NCBI RefSeq assembly: GCF_043290135.1
Contig: NC_134701.1
Location: forward strand, 202,435,101 to 202,499,100
Length of the DNA stretch: 64,000 bases
Reading direction: 5' to 3'
Source: Rhipicephalus microplus
Lineage: Eukaryota; Arthropoda; Arachnida; Ixodida; Ixodidae
The first letter of the stretch is position 1; each line of letters begins with the position of its first letter. Of this stretch, positions 11,609 to 23,900 are shown piece after piece. The translations under genes and the position numbers were made by a program. The notes under the pieces are model-generated. The model did no database searches and was not told the origin of the DNA. It worked only from the letters and a program-made list of their open reading frames with translations.

Positions 11609-11747
11609 TGTCTACATGTGGACGGAAACAATGATGGGGAGATTGAGCGGACACCAGGTAGTGGGCCTCTGGCTTTACTCGAGAACGAAGAAGACAATCT
11701 TGCAGCTCAGCTGTTGAGAACAAGCTGTTTTCACTGTCTCAAGGCGT
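11609..11747 (+). repeat. 3' LTR, truncated
   Basis: It begins TGTCTACATGTGG and aligns with both halves of the 5' LTR up to AAGGCGT at about 11747. It is preceded by the purine-rich GAGAAGGAGG (11588-11597), a plausible polypurine tract. The right part of the LTR is missing. It is followed by two copies of GACTATATGAACCT (11747 and 11767 onward). Confidence 0.75.
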
Positions 11748-14700
11748 GACTATATGAACCTACCACGACTATATGAACCTATCAGTCGTATGTAAACTGC
11801 CCTGTGACCTTTCGCCATGGTGTGTACTTTCACATCTTATGTTGTAGAGTCTCGCATTTGGTGCCCTTATGGTTTATCTTAGGCCTATCTTGTCTTCTGA
11901 GAGAAAAAGTAGCCGGGGCCACCATAACGGTACCAACCTCTCCTATGTCATCATTTTATTAAAAAAAGAGTGCATGAGTTGATGTAGATTTCTTAGTAAA
12001 TGGGCTGAAGTGTGCACTCTCAGTTTCGCTAAAGGGGGCCTAGCCTTGCAAATCATGAAGTAAAAAAATAGGGCAATGACGTTATTTTTCTTTTTAACAA
12101 CATTGCTCTGAGACAGCACAACTCAATTTCCTGAATATTGCCACTCTTTCTCCCCGTTCTATTTACAAATAATTCAGCGTTTGCGCATTGCTGTCGTGGC
12201 GTCCCGCTTCGATTGTTTTATTGTGCCATATTGCAAAATAAAAGACCAATTTCTGAAAGATAGCAACCTCATTCGGTTGAAGAGCAATATCGCGAGATGT
12301 ACTCTGCACCACGAGCCTGTTACAAGACGAATAAGCACAGCGCTAGCTGTCCCAGCTTTAACGCTCACCCGTGGCAACTAAGTGGCAGCAGTTCCACTCC
12401 CGGAAAGTCTGATGGCGTCGATTCGTCTGACGAAATTGTATGGTCGTGTACAAATGGACACGCTGTAAAGCGTCGTATAATATGATTCTTATGCAGCGGT
12501 TGTGGCAATTTTTTCCCCAGTAATGCATTCCAAGGTGGTAGTGAATTTCTCCTATTTGCAACAAAGAACGCTGAAAAGAAGCAATCAGGAACACTTATTA
12601 AATAATAAATTGGCGCTCTCACACATATAGCGAATAGGAACAAACGTTCATCAAAATCTATTTTTTTGTGGTCGAACTTACCCGTAATTTAACGAGAATG
12701 TAGGAATAGACAAGGGTTGAAACTTTTGGTAATGGTTCTTCTGGGCTCTCGCACGCTCGCGTTTCGCGAAGTTCATCTTATGATACTTCCTTATATTTGT
12801 TATTGTGAAGTGTTAAGCCTTGACTAGCAAACTAGTTTGACGGGCACACCTAATCAACATGCACACGTTGCTCCACGAACTGCACAGCCAGTTGGAGCCT
12901 ATGGTCACCTCTGCTGAGCGAGTGTACAATGCATGTACTTACTTGGGGCGCACGGGGCATTGTCATGAGCACCTATAAGTAAAACAGCACTTGCTGAGAA
13001 GATGAAGTAAGACCAAAAGACGAGCTAGTTGGGGCATATACACCTTAAGAACGAACTAAGATGGGTACAAAGAGGGAGATGGAGAGGGAATCTTAGTTGG
13101 TGCTCGAAGGGTCGTTAACCTACATTGTTACCACGTAAGTAGTTGGACATGTAGAGAACCCGCATCGCACAGATGTTGCTCGCTTTGAGCAGAACTTCAG
13201 CTGAGCGACCTTAGAAGGATGGATGTTAACTGACATGGGTGTGCGCAGAGTTCGTGGTGAAAAGGGAGACGTATCCCTGGCTCCGCGTCCCACTCACCCG
13301 CCCGTTTCGGCCGTCACTTGAATTCGAAAAAAAGCAGGCTTAGTTGTGGTTGAAAAAAATGAAAATCAGGCAACCACAGGCTATCAACAACAACCTGTCT
13401 GTGGCTTAGTAACGTAGCGTTTCGGGCGTGTTGGCAGTCATACTGTAGTTTTCTAGTGCACAAAGAAAAAATACATGGACAGATGAAGACGGGGCAGGCG
13501 GTACTTGCCATAATGTTTATTCCAGAAAAAAATCAACCATATATAGAGGCAACATCACTTTTGAATCGTCAAGATTGCACACTTTGCAAATTCACATATA
13601 ATTCCGTAGATAGGCTAACTCTTGAGATGGAAGGGCAATTGACGGTTTATAAATGCAGTTATCTGCCAGCTTGTCAATCACTTCAGCCTCAAACATTTCG
13701 CGGTTCAGTTGACCTCTGCATCTACCAACAATCGAACACTCAATAAAAACATGCCTTTGGCCATTGGCCCTCCGGAAGTGAAAGGAGGCGGGTAAGGGGG
13801 GGGGGGGGGGGGAATGAGAAACAAGTAGCTTTTTGAATGCAGCATGTGTGGTCTCTTAGCCTCGTTATCGTGGAAAACCTTCGTGACCTTAGCTATGCAC
13901 CTTAGACAGTGACAAAACAGGTAAGATCGAGTATAGACATGGCGCTTCCCTTAAGAAGGGTGGTTCGGCCCCTTTCTCTGGCCTCCTCATGCGCACGCAT
14001 ACGATATTGCTCCTTTAAAAGACCAAGCACTAATCGTTCGTTAACTGCACCGCGCGTTCAAAATAAAAGCACCAGCACCGTCCTGGATAACGAACGATAT
14101 ACTTACAAAACGAGAGAAGAAAACTCGAGCAAATGCTGTAATTTTTTGGTGCAGCAGCCGTATTGGTAAGTTAGGCAAGGTTTTATATGTTCGCTCTGTA
14201 TTGTCTAAGCAGATTCTATCCTGTCGAAATGAGACAGTGGGAAAATCGAAGTTGTGCAACGTCAAAAAAGGAACGCTCTTGCAACATTACGTGTGAGTAA
14301 TGGCACGCAGTCGTTCATGCAATGACATAGCTGCTTTTAGTAAATATGTCGTAAATTGCGGTGAAGTTCTCGGCACTTGCATGACTCCTTCATCCTTTGT
14401 GAGCGTAAAGAAATGGCACGGCCTTGCCCCGATAGACATTTCAGGAATTACTTATACGACAATTGCACTTTTATAAATGAAAGAAAAATTATTTGTCATC
14501 ACGTCAGTTAAAATTTATTCCTTAAGAGCGAAGATCCTGCCCTACAAAACTTGCTGTTGGGCGAGGTGGCTGCATATGGGTAAAAAAAAGTATTACAATC
14601 AGAAGGCTAATGCCAATTGTAAACATCAAGTGCGAAATATTTTGGTGATGCTTGTGTTCGATGTTTCAAGTTCTAAGCAAACATTATGCGATGGTCTTGA

Positions 14701-17700
14701 GTTCTGGATCCTCTGGCCAAAAGGATGTTTCACACTCATTCTAAAAATTTCATTATATGTTTCAATTACGCTAGCCATTAGAGCAGAGCTTTAAAAAGTG
14801 ACAAATTATTTCGCGTACCTTTCTTCTTTTTAAGTTATTTATATTGGCATTTTTTTCTTATCTATGAAACTAATCCTGGGTGTTTGTCTGGCGGGTGAGT
14901 GGCAGGGGGAGTGCTGATTGTAAATTTAACTGTTCTAAAAATGGCTATTGATTTTTGTTCACGCATACTTTTTTCATTGTCTGTCATTTTTGCCAGGCTA
15001 AAAGGTGGATAGCAAGGCCCAGTCAAACACTTGTTTGCTTCTAGCCGTATACTCCAAGATAAGTTCAATATCGTCCTTAAAGAATGAATAGAATAAAAAA
15101 ATCACGACATGAAGTAACCTAAATAATGAACTTGTAGTAGTTGTGCTGTATAGATCGCAAAGTTTGTCCTATATGGCGCCTCTCGCACACTCGTTGTGAA
15201 AGCATGATTTTTTGTCTGGTTATCATTCTGAAAAAAATTGTCTACCTTTTGCTTTCCGTCGTATACTGCCGTACATCAAAAGCTATTAGGCCGATAACAG
15301 TGCCGAAAGTTTTGCCTTAGCGGGCTTCACTCACCCGCCGTCACGGCCAGGATACCAGTCATGATGCAACTTATAAGCGCATGTGAAAACAGGATTAGAC
15401 GTAATACGCCATACCAAGCTGCTTTTTGCTCGTGTTCATGCAGGTTCCACAGAGAGGAAAGATAAAGAAGTCTCCAAAATCGCGGGTGGAAGCTGCCACT
15501 TGCATAGTAAGTTAAGTTGACAGCGCTGCAGTTTGGTAATCTAAAGCCTCACCCTGAAATACGTGGTCGTTGCCGGCGCCTTTATAGTGACGGCAGGGCT
15601 AATGAAGGAAAACAATCAATAATGCTGCATACTAAATTATGCGTGTGTGTCTGTGTGTTTGAAGGCAGGTGGGGTTGTGCTAAGAGTACGTGTAAACAGC
15701 TTATTAGCATTGATAATTCTTCAAAACACGCATTGAAAAATCAAGGTCTGTTCTTTTTTCTTGTTTTTGTGAGTGTTTATCCGCAAAATTTACGACCTTC
15801 AGGTTTTCAAAATCTTTCTACTTCGGCAGAATTCGACAGGACGTTCTGCCAGCGCGTAGACTTTGGCTTTCTCGCATGCAGGTGCCCATGACGCTTCCAA
15901 CATTTCATATAAATGTATATTGAGGTAGGGTAATTTTAGTGTAAAATATGAAAATATGCAAAGCTTTTTTTTTCTGTTGTAGAACCCTTTTTGTGAACAC
16001 CTCTTGTTAGCTAAAAGCATATCTTTATGAGGTTGCTTGCTTTTTTTTTTCTGCTGCTCAACCTACATGCTCTACTACGGGTTGCGATTTTCAAGGTGAA
16101 TTAAACAAGAAATCATTTGCTCATTTTCCTCCTGCTGGATACATTCTTGGCATTTTTGCATTGAAATGGTACATTCCTTAGTAAACCATGGGCTATTTTT
16201 TGGCAGGAATCGTAACGCCTACATCTCATTGCCGATGAGCCCACCCTCCACTCTGGACCACTGCTACTTTCACCGCCAAAACACATCATGACGAACCCCA
16301 GTACTAAAGACATGCTTCAAGCTTGTTTACTTCATGTCTCAGCAATTTATAGATAATTGGAATAACACTTTATCCCGAATCACAGGGTACGGTTAGGGAT
16401 GCGAAAAGGGTCGTAAGAAGAACAGTGATTTTTTGGTGTATCACCCGGTACGTGCGCAAGGATAACTCATGCTAAAAATAATTTTCTCTCCTGTAGCTTA
16501 TAGCATATGATGTTCATAGGTGGGGCTCGCTTTGCTTGTCACCGACATTTCATTGCTGTTTTATACACAAAGCCTGTCGTACAACGAATGCTCATATCAA
16601 ATACGTGATTGCGCGAACGTGTCTCTATGCAGTCGAATCCGTAGTGCGTTTTGCCAGGCATTTATCTTAGAAGTACCTGTCGAGTTCTACGCCCCGCCAA
16701 ATTTGCTTCTTATAGCCAAAGTTCGTGAACGCTGAGCAGAGACGATAATTTGGCCACCATGCTTTCTAGACAGTGTGCAGTGTTACTACCTTTCAGTTGC
16801 AACTAGAACGTCATTCGAAGTTTCAACGGGCACCGTACTCTCCTTCTACAGAGGCATATTCCTACGTTCATTGTGAACATAGACTGTGCCGTGGACACAT
16901 CTTTTTTTGTTTTGTTGTTTTGCTTTTTCGCTCACAATCTCAAAGGAGAAACCGAAAAAAAAAAACCACCCAAGGCTCCCTTTCTATCTATGCGTACACG
17001 CTGGGCAGACGTTCAAGCAGCTGTCACCATCTCGCTTCTTTTCTTTCTTTTTCCTTTCTTCCGAAAAACCCGCAACTAAGGGCATGATTACTCGCTCGCA
17101 CCACCACCGCTGCCTCTTCAGTCCGCAAGGCTGATGTTTCTGCTCGTTTGGGGCACCTAATTTCGAGGACTCTACTCGAAATCAGCCGCGTTACCCGCTC
17201 CTCCTTTCTAGGACGCAGCAGCGTATACAGGGGTGCATGCTGAACGTGGTAATTAAACGAGGAAACGCTAAGGGCGCTGAGGCGCCGGTGGAATGCTCGA
17301 AATGCTGTCTGATGCATAACAGAGTAAAAAGGAGTTGCTGTAAAGGGGGGCTCTGGCACTCTGAAGAAGCAAAAATGAAACGTGCACTCGTCTTCACGCT
17401 CTTTCTGCGTATGCGATGGTGTGCACTTGGACAAGACGTGGTGGCACCGTCGCAGAACTGTGGCCACAATGTTTTGTAAAACACTGGGCATGGTATATGC
17501 TTCAACGGGCAAGATCGTGGCTGGGCCTTTTATACCGTTCACTAATCTGTCTTTGTGCTGCCACTCAGCGAAACAGAACTCGTAGATAAATTAATTCCTT
17601 GCTTAATTAGGCTAGGGATAGTAGTAGTGGGGTGTACGCGTTCTTAGTTTGGTGTTAAACCAAAATTTGTTACAGGTGTGTTCCTTGCGCAGCCATGTTT

Positions 17701-17811
17701 ATTAGGCACAACTATTGAAACCAATAGACAATAAAACAAAGTAAAGTATAGGGGACATTATTCGGGGCTTCTTAACTGCAGTGTAAGAATTCTCCGTTCA
17801 AATCGAAAGGA
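11748..17811. other. About 6 kb without a recognised gene
   Basis: The longest open frames are 13456-13746, 14477-14794 and the overlapping opposite-strand frames at 16773-17542. None shows a known domain, a plausible codon pattern or splice-supported extension. A G17 tract lies at about 13797-13813. AT-rich and CT-rich stretches alternate. Nothing further can be supported. Confidence 0.4.
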
Positions 17812-18212
17812 ATTAGAGAGAGAGAATAAACTTTTCTTTAGCAAATGCATTGTGCGCGCAAGGTGGGCGGCCTCCTTATTCCAGGTAGCCGTGGGCCTTC
17901 GCCATCTCTCGCGTCTGTTGAGTCATGCTGCGCTGAATCTTCAGGCCCTGGTCTGATAACTTGACCTCCCACTGCTGTTCGGTTATTGTAGTGGATCCAA
18001 GGCTTTGTCTGCTTCCCCGTACCATATGATATAGGGTTTCTGGGACATTACAGTGCTTGCAGTTGTACGAGTACTCGGTTGATGATATGCGGTGAAGCAA
18101 CGTACCGTGAACGTAGGTGTTAGCTTGCAACTTCCTAAGGGTGACTTCGTAAGGGTCTTCTTTAATATCGCCAGCTCACCCCACCCTGACTCGGGAGGAA
18201 CTAAAGAACACA
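17812..18212 (-). pseudogene. LINE 3' end (ORF2 C-terminus plus tail)
   Basis: On the minus strand about 100 residues read ...QANTYVHGTLLHRI, then CKHCNVPETLYHMV and a Trp-containing helix, ending ...AKAHGYLE and a stop near 17878. This matches the post-RNase H C-terminal region of the RNase H-bearing LINEs A, B and C in this window. The Cys-X2-Cys and His are kept, but the expected final Cys is lost. Downstream the minus strand shows AATAAA-like sequence and a (TC)n tail (17813-17832), the same tail style as LINE C. A frameshift lies near 18125. Confidence 0.72.
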
Positions 18213-19010
18213 AAACACACTTTATTTGTCGATGGGATGCACACCAAGAACCCTTGAAGTAAGCTTGCGATGTTTTACCATGTGAGCTACGACAGAAAAC
18301 GCTCTCTCATCCACCCATTTTTTCTTGTAGGTATTTATATGCTTTTTTGTGCTTACTACATAAATGCGTTAGGCCAGCGTTGTTCGTAGCACAGGCGGCA
18401 AGTGTGGATCATTATTCTTTTACAGATGGCGCCACGAATCAAGTGATCTTCGCACAAGGTAGGGGCTTGCCGATAATCCCTCGTTTGCATTGAGTCGTCA
18501 AGTCTACCGGGACAAAGCCTTCGCTATGAAACTGCGGAAGAAGCACAATTGTGCGAGAGTCTCGTTTTATGCTCACAGAAAATGAGCCCTTTGGAGAACT
18601 GCCTTTCCTTCGTACCGCTTTGTGCATTTATACGCAAAGAGAATCGTTATAGTTCATAGGGTGTGACAATAACGTGGTCAGAAATTGGTGCTTATGAGTT
18701 TGCTATAAAAAAGTAGACCTCTTCAAGTAAGGTATTTATTCTAATATCCTAAGAATGACCACGGCATGCAGTCATTTCTGTTCGCAGGTACAGATCGTAT
18801 TGTGGGTTAAATAGCCATATGTCTGTAGTAGCACGCAACGCCACCACAACGTTGAAGCAAGTTTCTCAATGTTGTGGTAAGGTTTTGCCAAAATTTGATG
18901 CTTCAAGGGATATGAATAATGAAGTAGTCCAACAACGTACTAAATTACCCTCTCTGGCCAGTGTTAGTGCACCACTAGAATAGCAAATGGAAAGAAAAGA
19001 AAAAGAAATG
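18213..19010. other. Unassigned spacer
   Basis: AT-rich sequence without a long open frame or internal repeat. It ends in an A-rich run immediately before the satellite-bearing element. Confidence 0.4.
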
Positions 19011-19184
19011 GCAGATCCCATGTACTGTGGGAATCGTTGATATGCGAAGCACGAATAAGAAAGGTTGATATGTCACTTTTAAGCAAGCACAGTGGTGGGA
19101 GGCGGACGTAAATTTTCCCGTACATGACTTTCATGCCAGGATTATTATGTTTGCACGTGTCATTTACATTCGTCGTCTATTGAC

Positions 19185-19216
19185 GTCACGTGATACTAAA
19201 TTTAGTATCACGTGAC
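19185..19216. repeat. 32-bp perfect palindrome in the first SBE monomer
   Basis: The two 16-base halves are exact reverse complements, centred on AAATTT with arms running out through GATACT and CACGTGAC. It is an extended form of the palindrome at the same place in the other monomers. Confidence 0.9.
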
Positions 19217-20291
19217 ATGATATGAGGAGCTAGCGAAACGGCTGTGAGCGCGCAATGGGCGTTGCATGTAGTCATGCTTGATATGACACGTGTGTCATGG
19301 CTCTTATGTTTGGACGTGCCATTTACTTTCATCGTCCATTCACGTCACGTAATGTCAAATACATGTAAAGCTAGCGAAACGGCCGCGAGCACGCAAGGAG
19401 GGTAGCACGTAATCACGTTTGACATGACACGCATGCCATGGCTATCGTGTATGAACGTGCATTTGCATTCATCATCCGTTCACGTCACCTGATACCAAAT
19501 TTGGTATATGTGGAGATAGGGAAACGGCCGCGAGCACGGTAAGAGCGTAGCATGTAGTCATATTTGACATGACACGCATGTCATGATTATCATGTTTGGA
19601 TGTATCATTTGCTTTCATCGTCCGTTCATGTCACCTGATGCAAAATTTGGTATATGTGGAGCTAGCGAAACGTCCATGAGCTCGCTATGAGCGTAGCACG
19701 TAATCATGTTTTACATGATATGCATCCCATGATTATTATGTTTACACGTATTTATCTTCGTCGTCTATAGACGTCACCTGATACCAAATTTGGTATATGT
19801 GGAGCTTGCTAAACTGCTGTGAGCGCTCAAACAGTGTAGGATGTAGTCATGATTTACATGACAAGCATGTCATGATTATCATGTTTGGACGTGTCATTTA
19901 CCTTTGTCATCCACTCACGTCCCATAATAACAAATTTGGTATATGTTAAGCTAGAGAAACGACCGCGAGCGAACCATGGGCGTGGCGTAGAGTCATGACT
20001 TGTCATAACATGAAAATCATGACATGAATATCATGATTTCCACGTTAAAGTCTGTCACTTATGTTCGTTATGCAGTCATGTCATACCATACCAGTTTTGC
20101 AAAGTGCCATGTGAACAAAACAACCGCAACAGCGGCAAGACCAAGAAATGTAAATCATAACATTAACGACAGACATATAATTATTATGCTTTCACTTGAC
20201 AATTATGTTCGTCATACAGTCATGTCATACCATACCAGTTTTGGTAATGGTATCATTATCGAAACGGCCAGGAGAGCTACATGTCGTAGGC

Positions 20292-20292
20292 G

Positions 20293-20371
<79 letters not shown>
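20292..20371 (+). repeat. (GATA)n microsatellite, SBE copy 1
   Basis: About 80 bp of uninterrupted GATA repeats terminate the SBE copy. Confidence 0.95.
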
Positions 20372-20372
<1 letters not shown>

Positions 20373-20392
20373 TTGACATTGGCGTGTGCTAT

Positions 20393-20403
20393 ATTGTAGT
20401 ATT
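20393..20403. repeat. Candidate target-site duplication, left
   Basis: ATTGTAGTATT occurs here and again at 22298-22308, directly flanking the RTE-type LINE. Confidence 0.6.
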
Positions 20404-20422
20404 CATGATGTTCACCACCACC

Positions 20423-20483
<61 letters not shown>

Positions 20484-22297
20484 GCCTTACTACGTCCACT
20501 GCAGGACAAAGGCCTCTCCCATGTTCCGCCAGTTAACCCGGTCCTGTGTTTGTTGCTGCCAATTTATACCCGCAAACTTCTTAATCTCATCTGCCCACCT
20601 AACCTTCTGTCTCCCCCTAACCCGCTTCCCTTCTCTGGGAATCCAGTTAGTTACCCTTAATGACCAGCGGGTATCCTGTCTACGCGCTACATTCCCGGCC
20701 CATGTCCATTTCCTCTTCATTATTTCAACTATGATATCCTTAACACCCGTTTGTTCCCTAATTCACTCAGCTCTCTTCTTGTCTCTTAAGGTTACACCTA
20801 CCATTTTCCTTTCTTTTGCTCGCTCCGTCGTCCTCAATTTAAGCTGAACCCTCTTTGTAAGTCTCCAGGTTTCTGCTCCATAGCTAAGTACCGGCAAGAT
20901 GCAGCTGTTAAATACCTTCCTCTTGAGGGATAGTGGCAATCTACCTGTCATAATTTGAGTGTGCTTCACCCCACTCTTATTATTCCAGTTACTTCAATCT
21001 CGTGGTTCGGCTCCGTGGTTATTACCTGCCCTTAAGTAGACATAGTATTTTACAACTTGAAGTGCACTATCACCTATCTCGAAGCGCTGCTCCTTTCCGA
21101 GGTTGTTGTACATTACTTCCGTTTTCTGCAGATTAATTTTAAGACCCACCTTTCAGCTCTCCTTGTCTAACTCCGTAATCGTGAGTTGCCATTCATCCTC
21201 TGAGTTACTCAGCAATGTAATGTCATCAGCGAAGCACAGGTTACTAAGGTACTCTCCATTAACTCTTATCCCTCACTGTTCTCATGCTAGGCCTCTGAAA
21301 AGCTACTGTAAGCACGCGGTAAAGAGCACTGGGGAGATTGTAACTCCCTGCCATACACCCTTCTTGATTGATATTCTGCATGCTTTTTTTATGAAGCAAT
21401 ATGGTAGCAGTTGATCCCCCGTAGATTTCTTCCAGGATGTATATAGATACTTAATCGACGCCCTGATTTCGCAGTGTCTGCATGACTGCCGATATTTCTA
21501 CTGAATGAAACGCCTTCTCGTAATCTATCAAGGCTATGTATAAAGGTTGGCTATATTCTGAGCATTGCTCTATTACCTGATTGATAGTATGAATGTGGTG
21601 GATTAATGAGTAGCCTAATCGAAATCCTGCTTGTTCCTTTGGTAGATTGAATTCTAATGTTTCCTTAACTCTGTTAGCAATTACGTTTGTAAATAACTTG
21701 TATACTATGGAGAGTAACCTGATCGGCCTGTAATTCTTCAAGTCCTTGTCATCTCCCTTCTAATGTATTAAGATGACGTTAGCATTCTTCCAAGACTCTG
21801 GCACTCTTCCCGTCAACCTTGTAAACAGGGTGGCTAGTTTTTCTAACACAATCTGTCCTCCATCTTTCAGCAGATCTGATATTACCTTGTTCTCACCAGC
21901 AGCTTTACCTCTTTGCAAGCTCTCCAAGGCTTTTCTGACTTCTATCATTACTGGTGGGCCGTCATCGGGGTTACTGCTAGTGCTTATAGTATTAGGGTTG
22001 GGGTTGTCCCGGCTACTGTACAGGTCTTTGTAAAACTCCTCCGCTATTTTAACTATCCTATCCATATTGGTAGTTATTTTGCCTTGTTTGTCCCTTGGTG
22101 CATACATCCGATTTTTGCCTATCCCAAGTTTTCTCTTTACTGCTTTGACGCTTTCTCCGTTTTTCAGAGCGTGTTGGATTCTCTCCATGTTATACCTTCT
22201 TACATCGGATACCTTACGCTTATTAATCAACTTCGAAAACTCTGCCAGTTGTAATTTGTCTGTTGTACTTGGGACTTTCATGCTTTGACGCTTTTTA
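20404..22297 (-). mobile_element. RTE-type LINE, 5'-truncated, minus strand
   Basis: The 3' tail on the minus strand is a run of (GAT)n and (GTG)n (20413-20482 on the plus strand). Next to it is the characteristic 3' coding end, which on the plus strand includes CACTGCAGGACAAAGGCCTC. Reverse transcriptase motifs follow in order on the minus strand. The element is flanked by ATTGTAGTATT on both sides. It lacks the endonuclease and the N-terminal part. RTE/BovB-like assignment rests on the short C-terminal domain with WAGNVARR and on the tail style. Confidence 0.82.
20490..22297 (-). pseudogene. RTE-type ORF2 fragment (reverse transcriptase)
   Basis: Read on the minus strand, 22297-21760 encodes the region before the palm, with NMERIQHALK, EEFYKDLYSS, the APGEN-like KAAGENKVISDLLK and VPESWKNANVILIH. 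21741-21451 holds KNYRPIRLLS, the EQAGFR motif and LIDYEKAFHSV with the catalytic Asp. FADD, the second catalytic motif, is encoded at 21222-21233. 20969-20763 and 20720-20490 encode the thumb and C-terminal tail (SYGAETWRLTK, then KRKWTWAGNVARR and TRWSLRVT). Stops and frame changes separate these blocks (near 21750, 21440-21100 and 20740), so no full product can be made. The endonuclease is missing. Confidence 0.85.
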
Positions 22298-22308
22298 ATT
22301 GTAGTATT
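22298..22308. repeat. Candidate target-site duplication, right
   Basis: ATTGTAGTATT, identical to 20393-20403. Confidence 0.6.
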
Positions 22309-23670
22309 ATTACTTGACCTCAAAACTCTGAATCTGCTGCCAGTTGGCCATCTGGACTGTCGGTGGCAATGAGATGAACCAATACAGGCTCACTCGCAAC
22401 ATCCACCGTCCATAAGTTAGCACCCACAAATACACCTTTTTCAAAATGCGCTGAATGCCCCTTTAGCGATGTCACTGCACCATGCTGTTTCGTCTGATAA
22501 AAAAAAATAACGTTGACACTGAGGAAACTAGACACAAAGACTTGTATGAAGATATCTTTGTTTTGCATGACCGCAATGTTCATCATAGTACATATGTAAC
22601 TAGTACCATGACTATGCACTGTTTTTGCGGTATTCAGACTGCTATAGCGTAAAACTTGTTGATTCTAATTCTAGTGATGTTACTCGAAAAGTGGTGTTAA
22701 ATAAAAAAAAATCGCCCTTTAGGATGTAAGTACGACGTACTAAACACACGTGGCTAGGGATGGCTATATGATCTCCCATTGAAGAGTACCAAGTGCTCTA
22801 AATCGTTAACCACTTCTTTTAAACTAAAATTTTCCATTACCTATGCGTAAGACACGAGTTGCCATTCATCTTAATAGTAGGTTCTCGCATTCGCTTTTGT
22901 TAAGGATACTCCTGATAGGACAACGTGTCATCAGAGGTTTAACGTTGTTACTATTATGTTGCATGCTGTGTATCCACGAGTACTCGTGACCTGTCTTCGC
23001 AAAGCCGCATTGAAATTCGCAATGGCGTTCATCTACGAAAACATGAGCCTGACTAAGTGAGAATATTCTCTGTATGTTTTACCAGCTCTAAAGAATCAGC
23101 TCTTTACTACCAGCTCTGCGCATTCCAAGTTTGCCAAGCGTGAAATAGCGATGAACTGTGGGCGTGGTTCCCCAGAGAAGTCTTTTCGGCGTGGAGTCAC
23201 TGAGAGTGCAAGCGTGCCGCATCACGGAGGCAGAGTGTAGTGAATTTGGGACGTCTATTACGGAAGGCCCTCCCAATGAGGTGAGAACTTGGACACATTT
23301 TTCAGGAAAATGCTACTCAAGTCGACTTAGTACTTATCGAGTAGGCACGTTCATTAGCCAACACAACGCTTGAATAAAGCAGTGTTGGTGTGCTCTGCAC
23401 AGTGACAGGTAAACTTATGTGGCCTCGCCTTGATGTGAATGAGCAAAGAATGCGAGAGTGCCCAAAAACTAACTGCTGGGTTCGTGTCCTCTGCTGAATG
23501 CGTTGTTTACAGCATCCTATTGTCCGGCGGGAAATGTCGCTTAAAATTGACTCTGCGCTGTTTCAATAAATGATGGTTGTTGTGAACTCTCAGTTGCAAC
23601 TGAAAAGAGAGGGCTTATCCAACTACTGGTTGCGCATCCTTAGAGGGAGTGGGCTCCTTTGGAATACCGG
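22309..23670. other. Spacer with no recognised gene
   Basis: A minus-strand open frame at 22320-22619 has no recognised domain. The remainder contains only short frames. Confidence 0.4.
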
Positions 23671-23758
23671 TGCCTCCGTGGCGTGCTGAATTTCGGGAGC
23701 ATAGAACAGTGGCATGCCTCCGTGGCGTGCTGAATTTCGGGAGCATAGAACAGTGGAA
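23671..23758. repeat. 44-bp direct tandem duplication
   Basis: Two adjacent units begin TGCCTCCGTGGCGTGCTGAA at 23671 and 23715 and are nearly identical. A short partial repeat (ACAGTGG...ACAGTGGCAT) follows. Confidence 0.9.
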
Positions 23759-23900
23759 CAGTGGCATCGGTTGGCTTGGAGGGGGGAGGAGGCAACAAGG
23801 CTCTATGGGGAAGCAGGGTGGGTGCACCCTAACATTTATTACACCGATTCGGGTGTTTGGATCGGGTCGTTACCAGATTGGACGACAGATTTGTGAAGCT

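Larger units (their letters stand above)
5774..11747 (+). mobile_element. Degenerate Ty3/gypsy LTR retrotransposon with a LINE nested in its 5' LTR
   Basis: The order of parts is 5' LTR left half (5774-5885), an inserted LINE (5886-7007), 5' LTR right half (about 7008-7062), primer-binding site, gag with a CCHC knuckle, protease, RT, RNase H, integrase and a truncated 3' LTR (11609-11747). The PR-RT-RH-IN order is that of Ty3/gypsy elements. Every coding part carries stops or frame changes, and the RT palm with its YxDD motif is deleted. The element is a dead, old copy. The two LTR copies are readily alignable across the available ~140 bp but carry many substitutions. Confidence 0.88.
19011..20372 (+). 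mobile_element. Satellite-bearing element (SBE) copy 1, right end missing
   Basis: The left end is GCAGATCCCATGTACTGTGG (19011), followed by ATATGCGAAGCACGAAT. Six diverged tandem monomers follow; their GCTAGCGAAACGGC-like blocks lie at 19229, 19370, 19514, 19661, 19804 and 19950, giving periods of 141-147 bp. Most monomers carry AAATTTGGTAT next to that block and a CATGACAYGCATGTCATG-like palindrome. A distinct terminal segment follows (about 20005-20290, with two ATACCAGTTTTG motifs), then (GATA)n at 20292-20371. The right-end sequence seen in other copies (CGCTCAAAGTCGCC...) is absent. Copy 2 has the same layout, and copies 3 and 4 repeat it on the opposite strand, though copy 4 lacks the terminal segment's outer part. 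Confidence 0.75.

Noticed and set aside
17024..17542. 172-codon minus-strand frame with overlapping plus-strand frames
   Set aside because: It has no recognisable domain, is equally open on the other strand and shows no splice or polyadenylation context.
19011..20290. CRISPR-like array
   Set aside because: Repeats are ~145-bp diverged monomers without unique spacers, in a eukaryotic context.
20413..20482. Poly-His/poly-Asp frames
   Set aside because: These are translations of the (CAC)n/(ATC)n 3' tail of the RTE LINE.
22320..22619. 99-codon minus-strand frame as a possible transposase fragment
   Set aside because: No catalytic motif or family resemblance could be identified.
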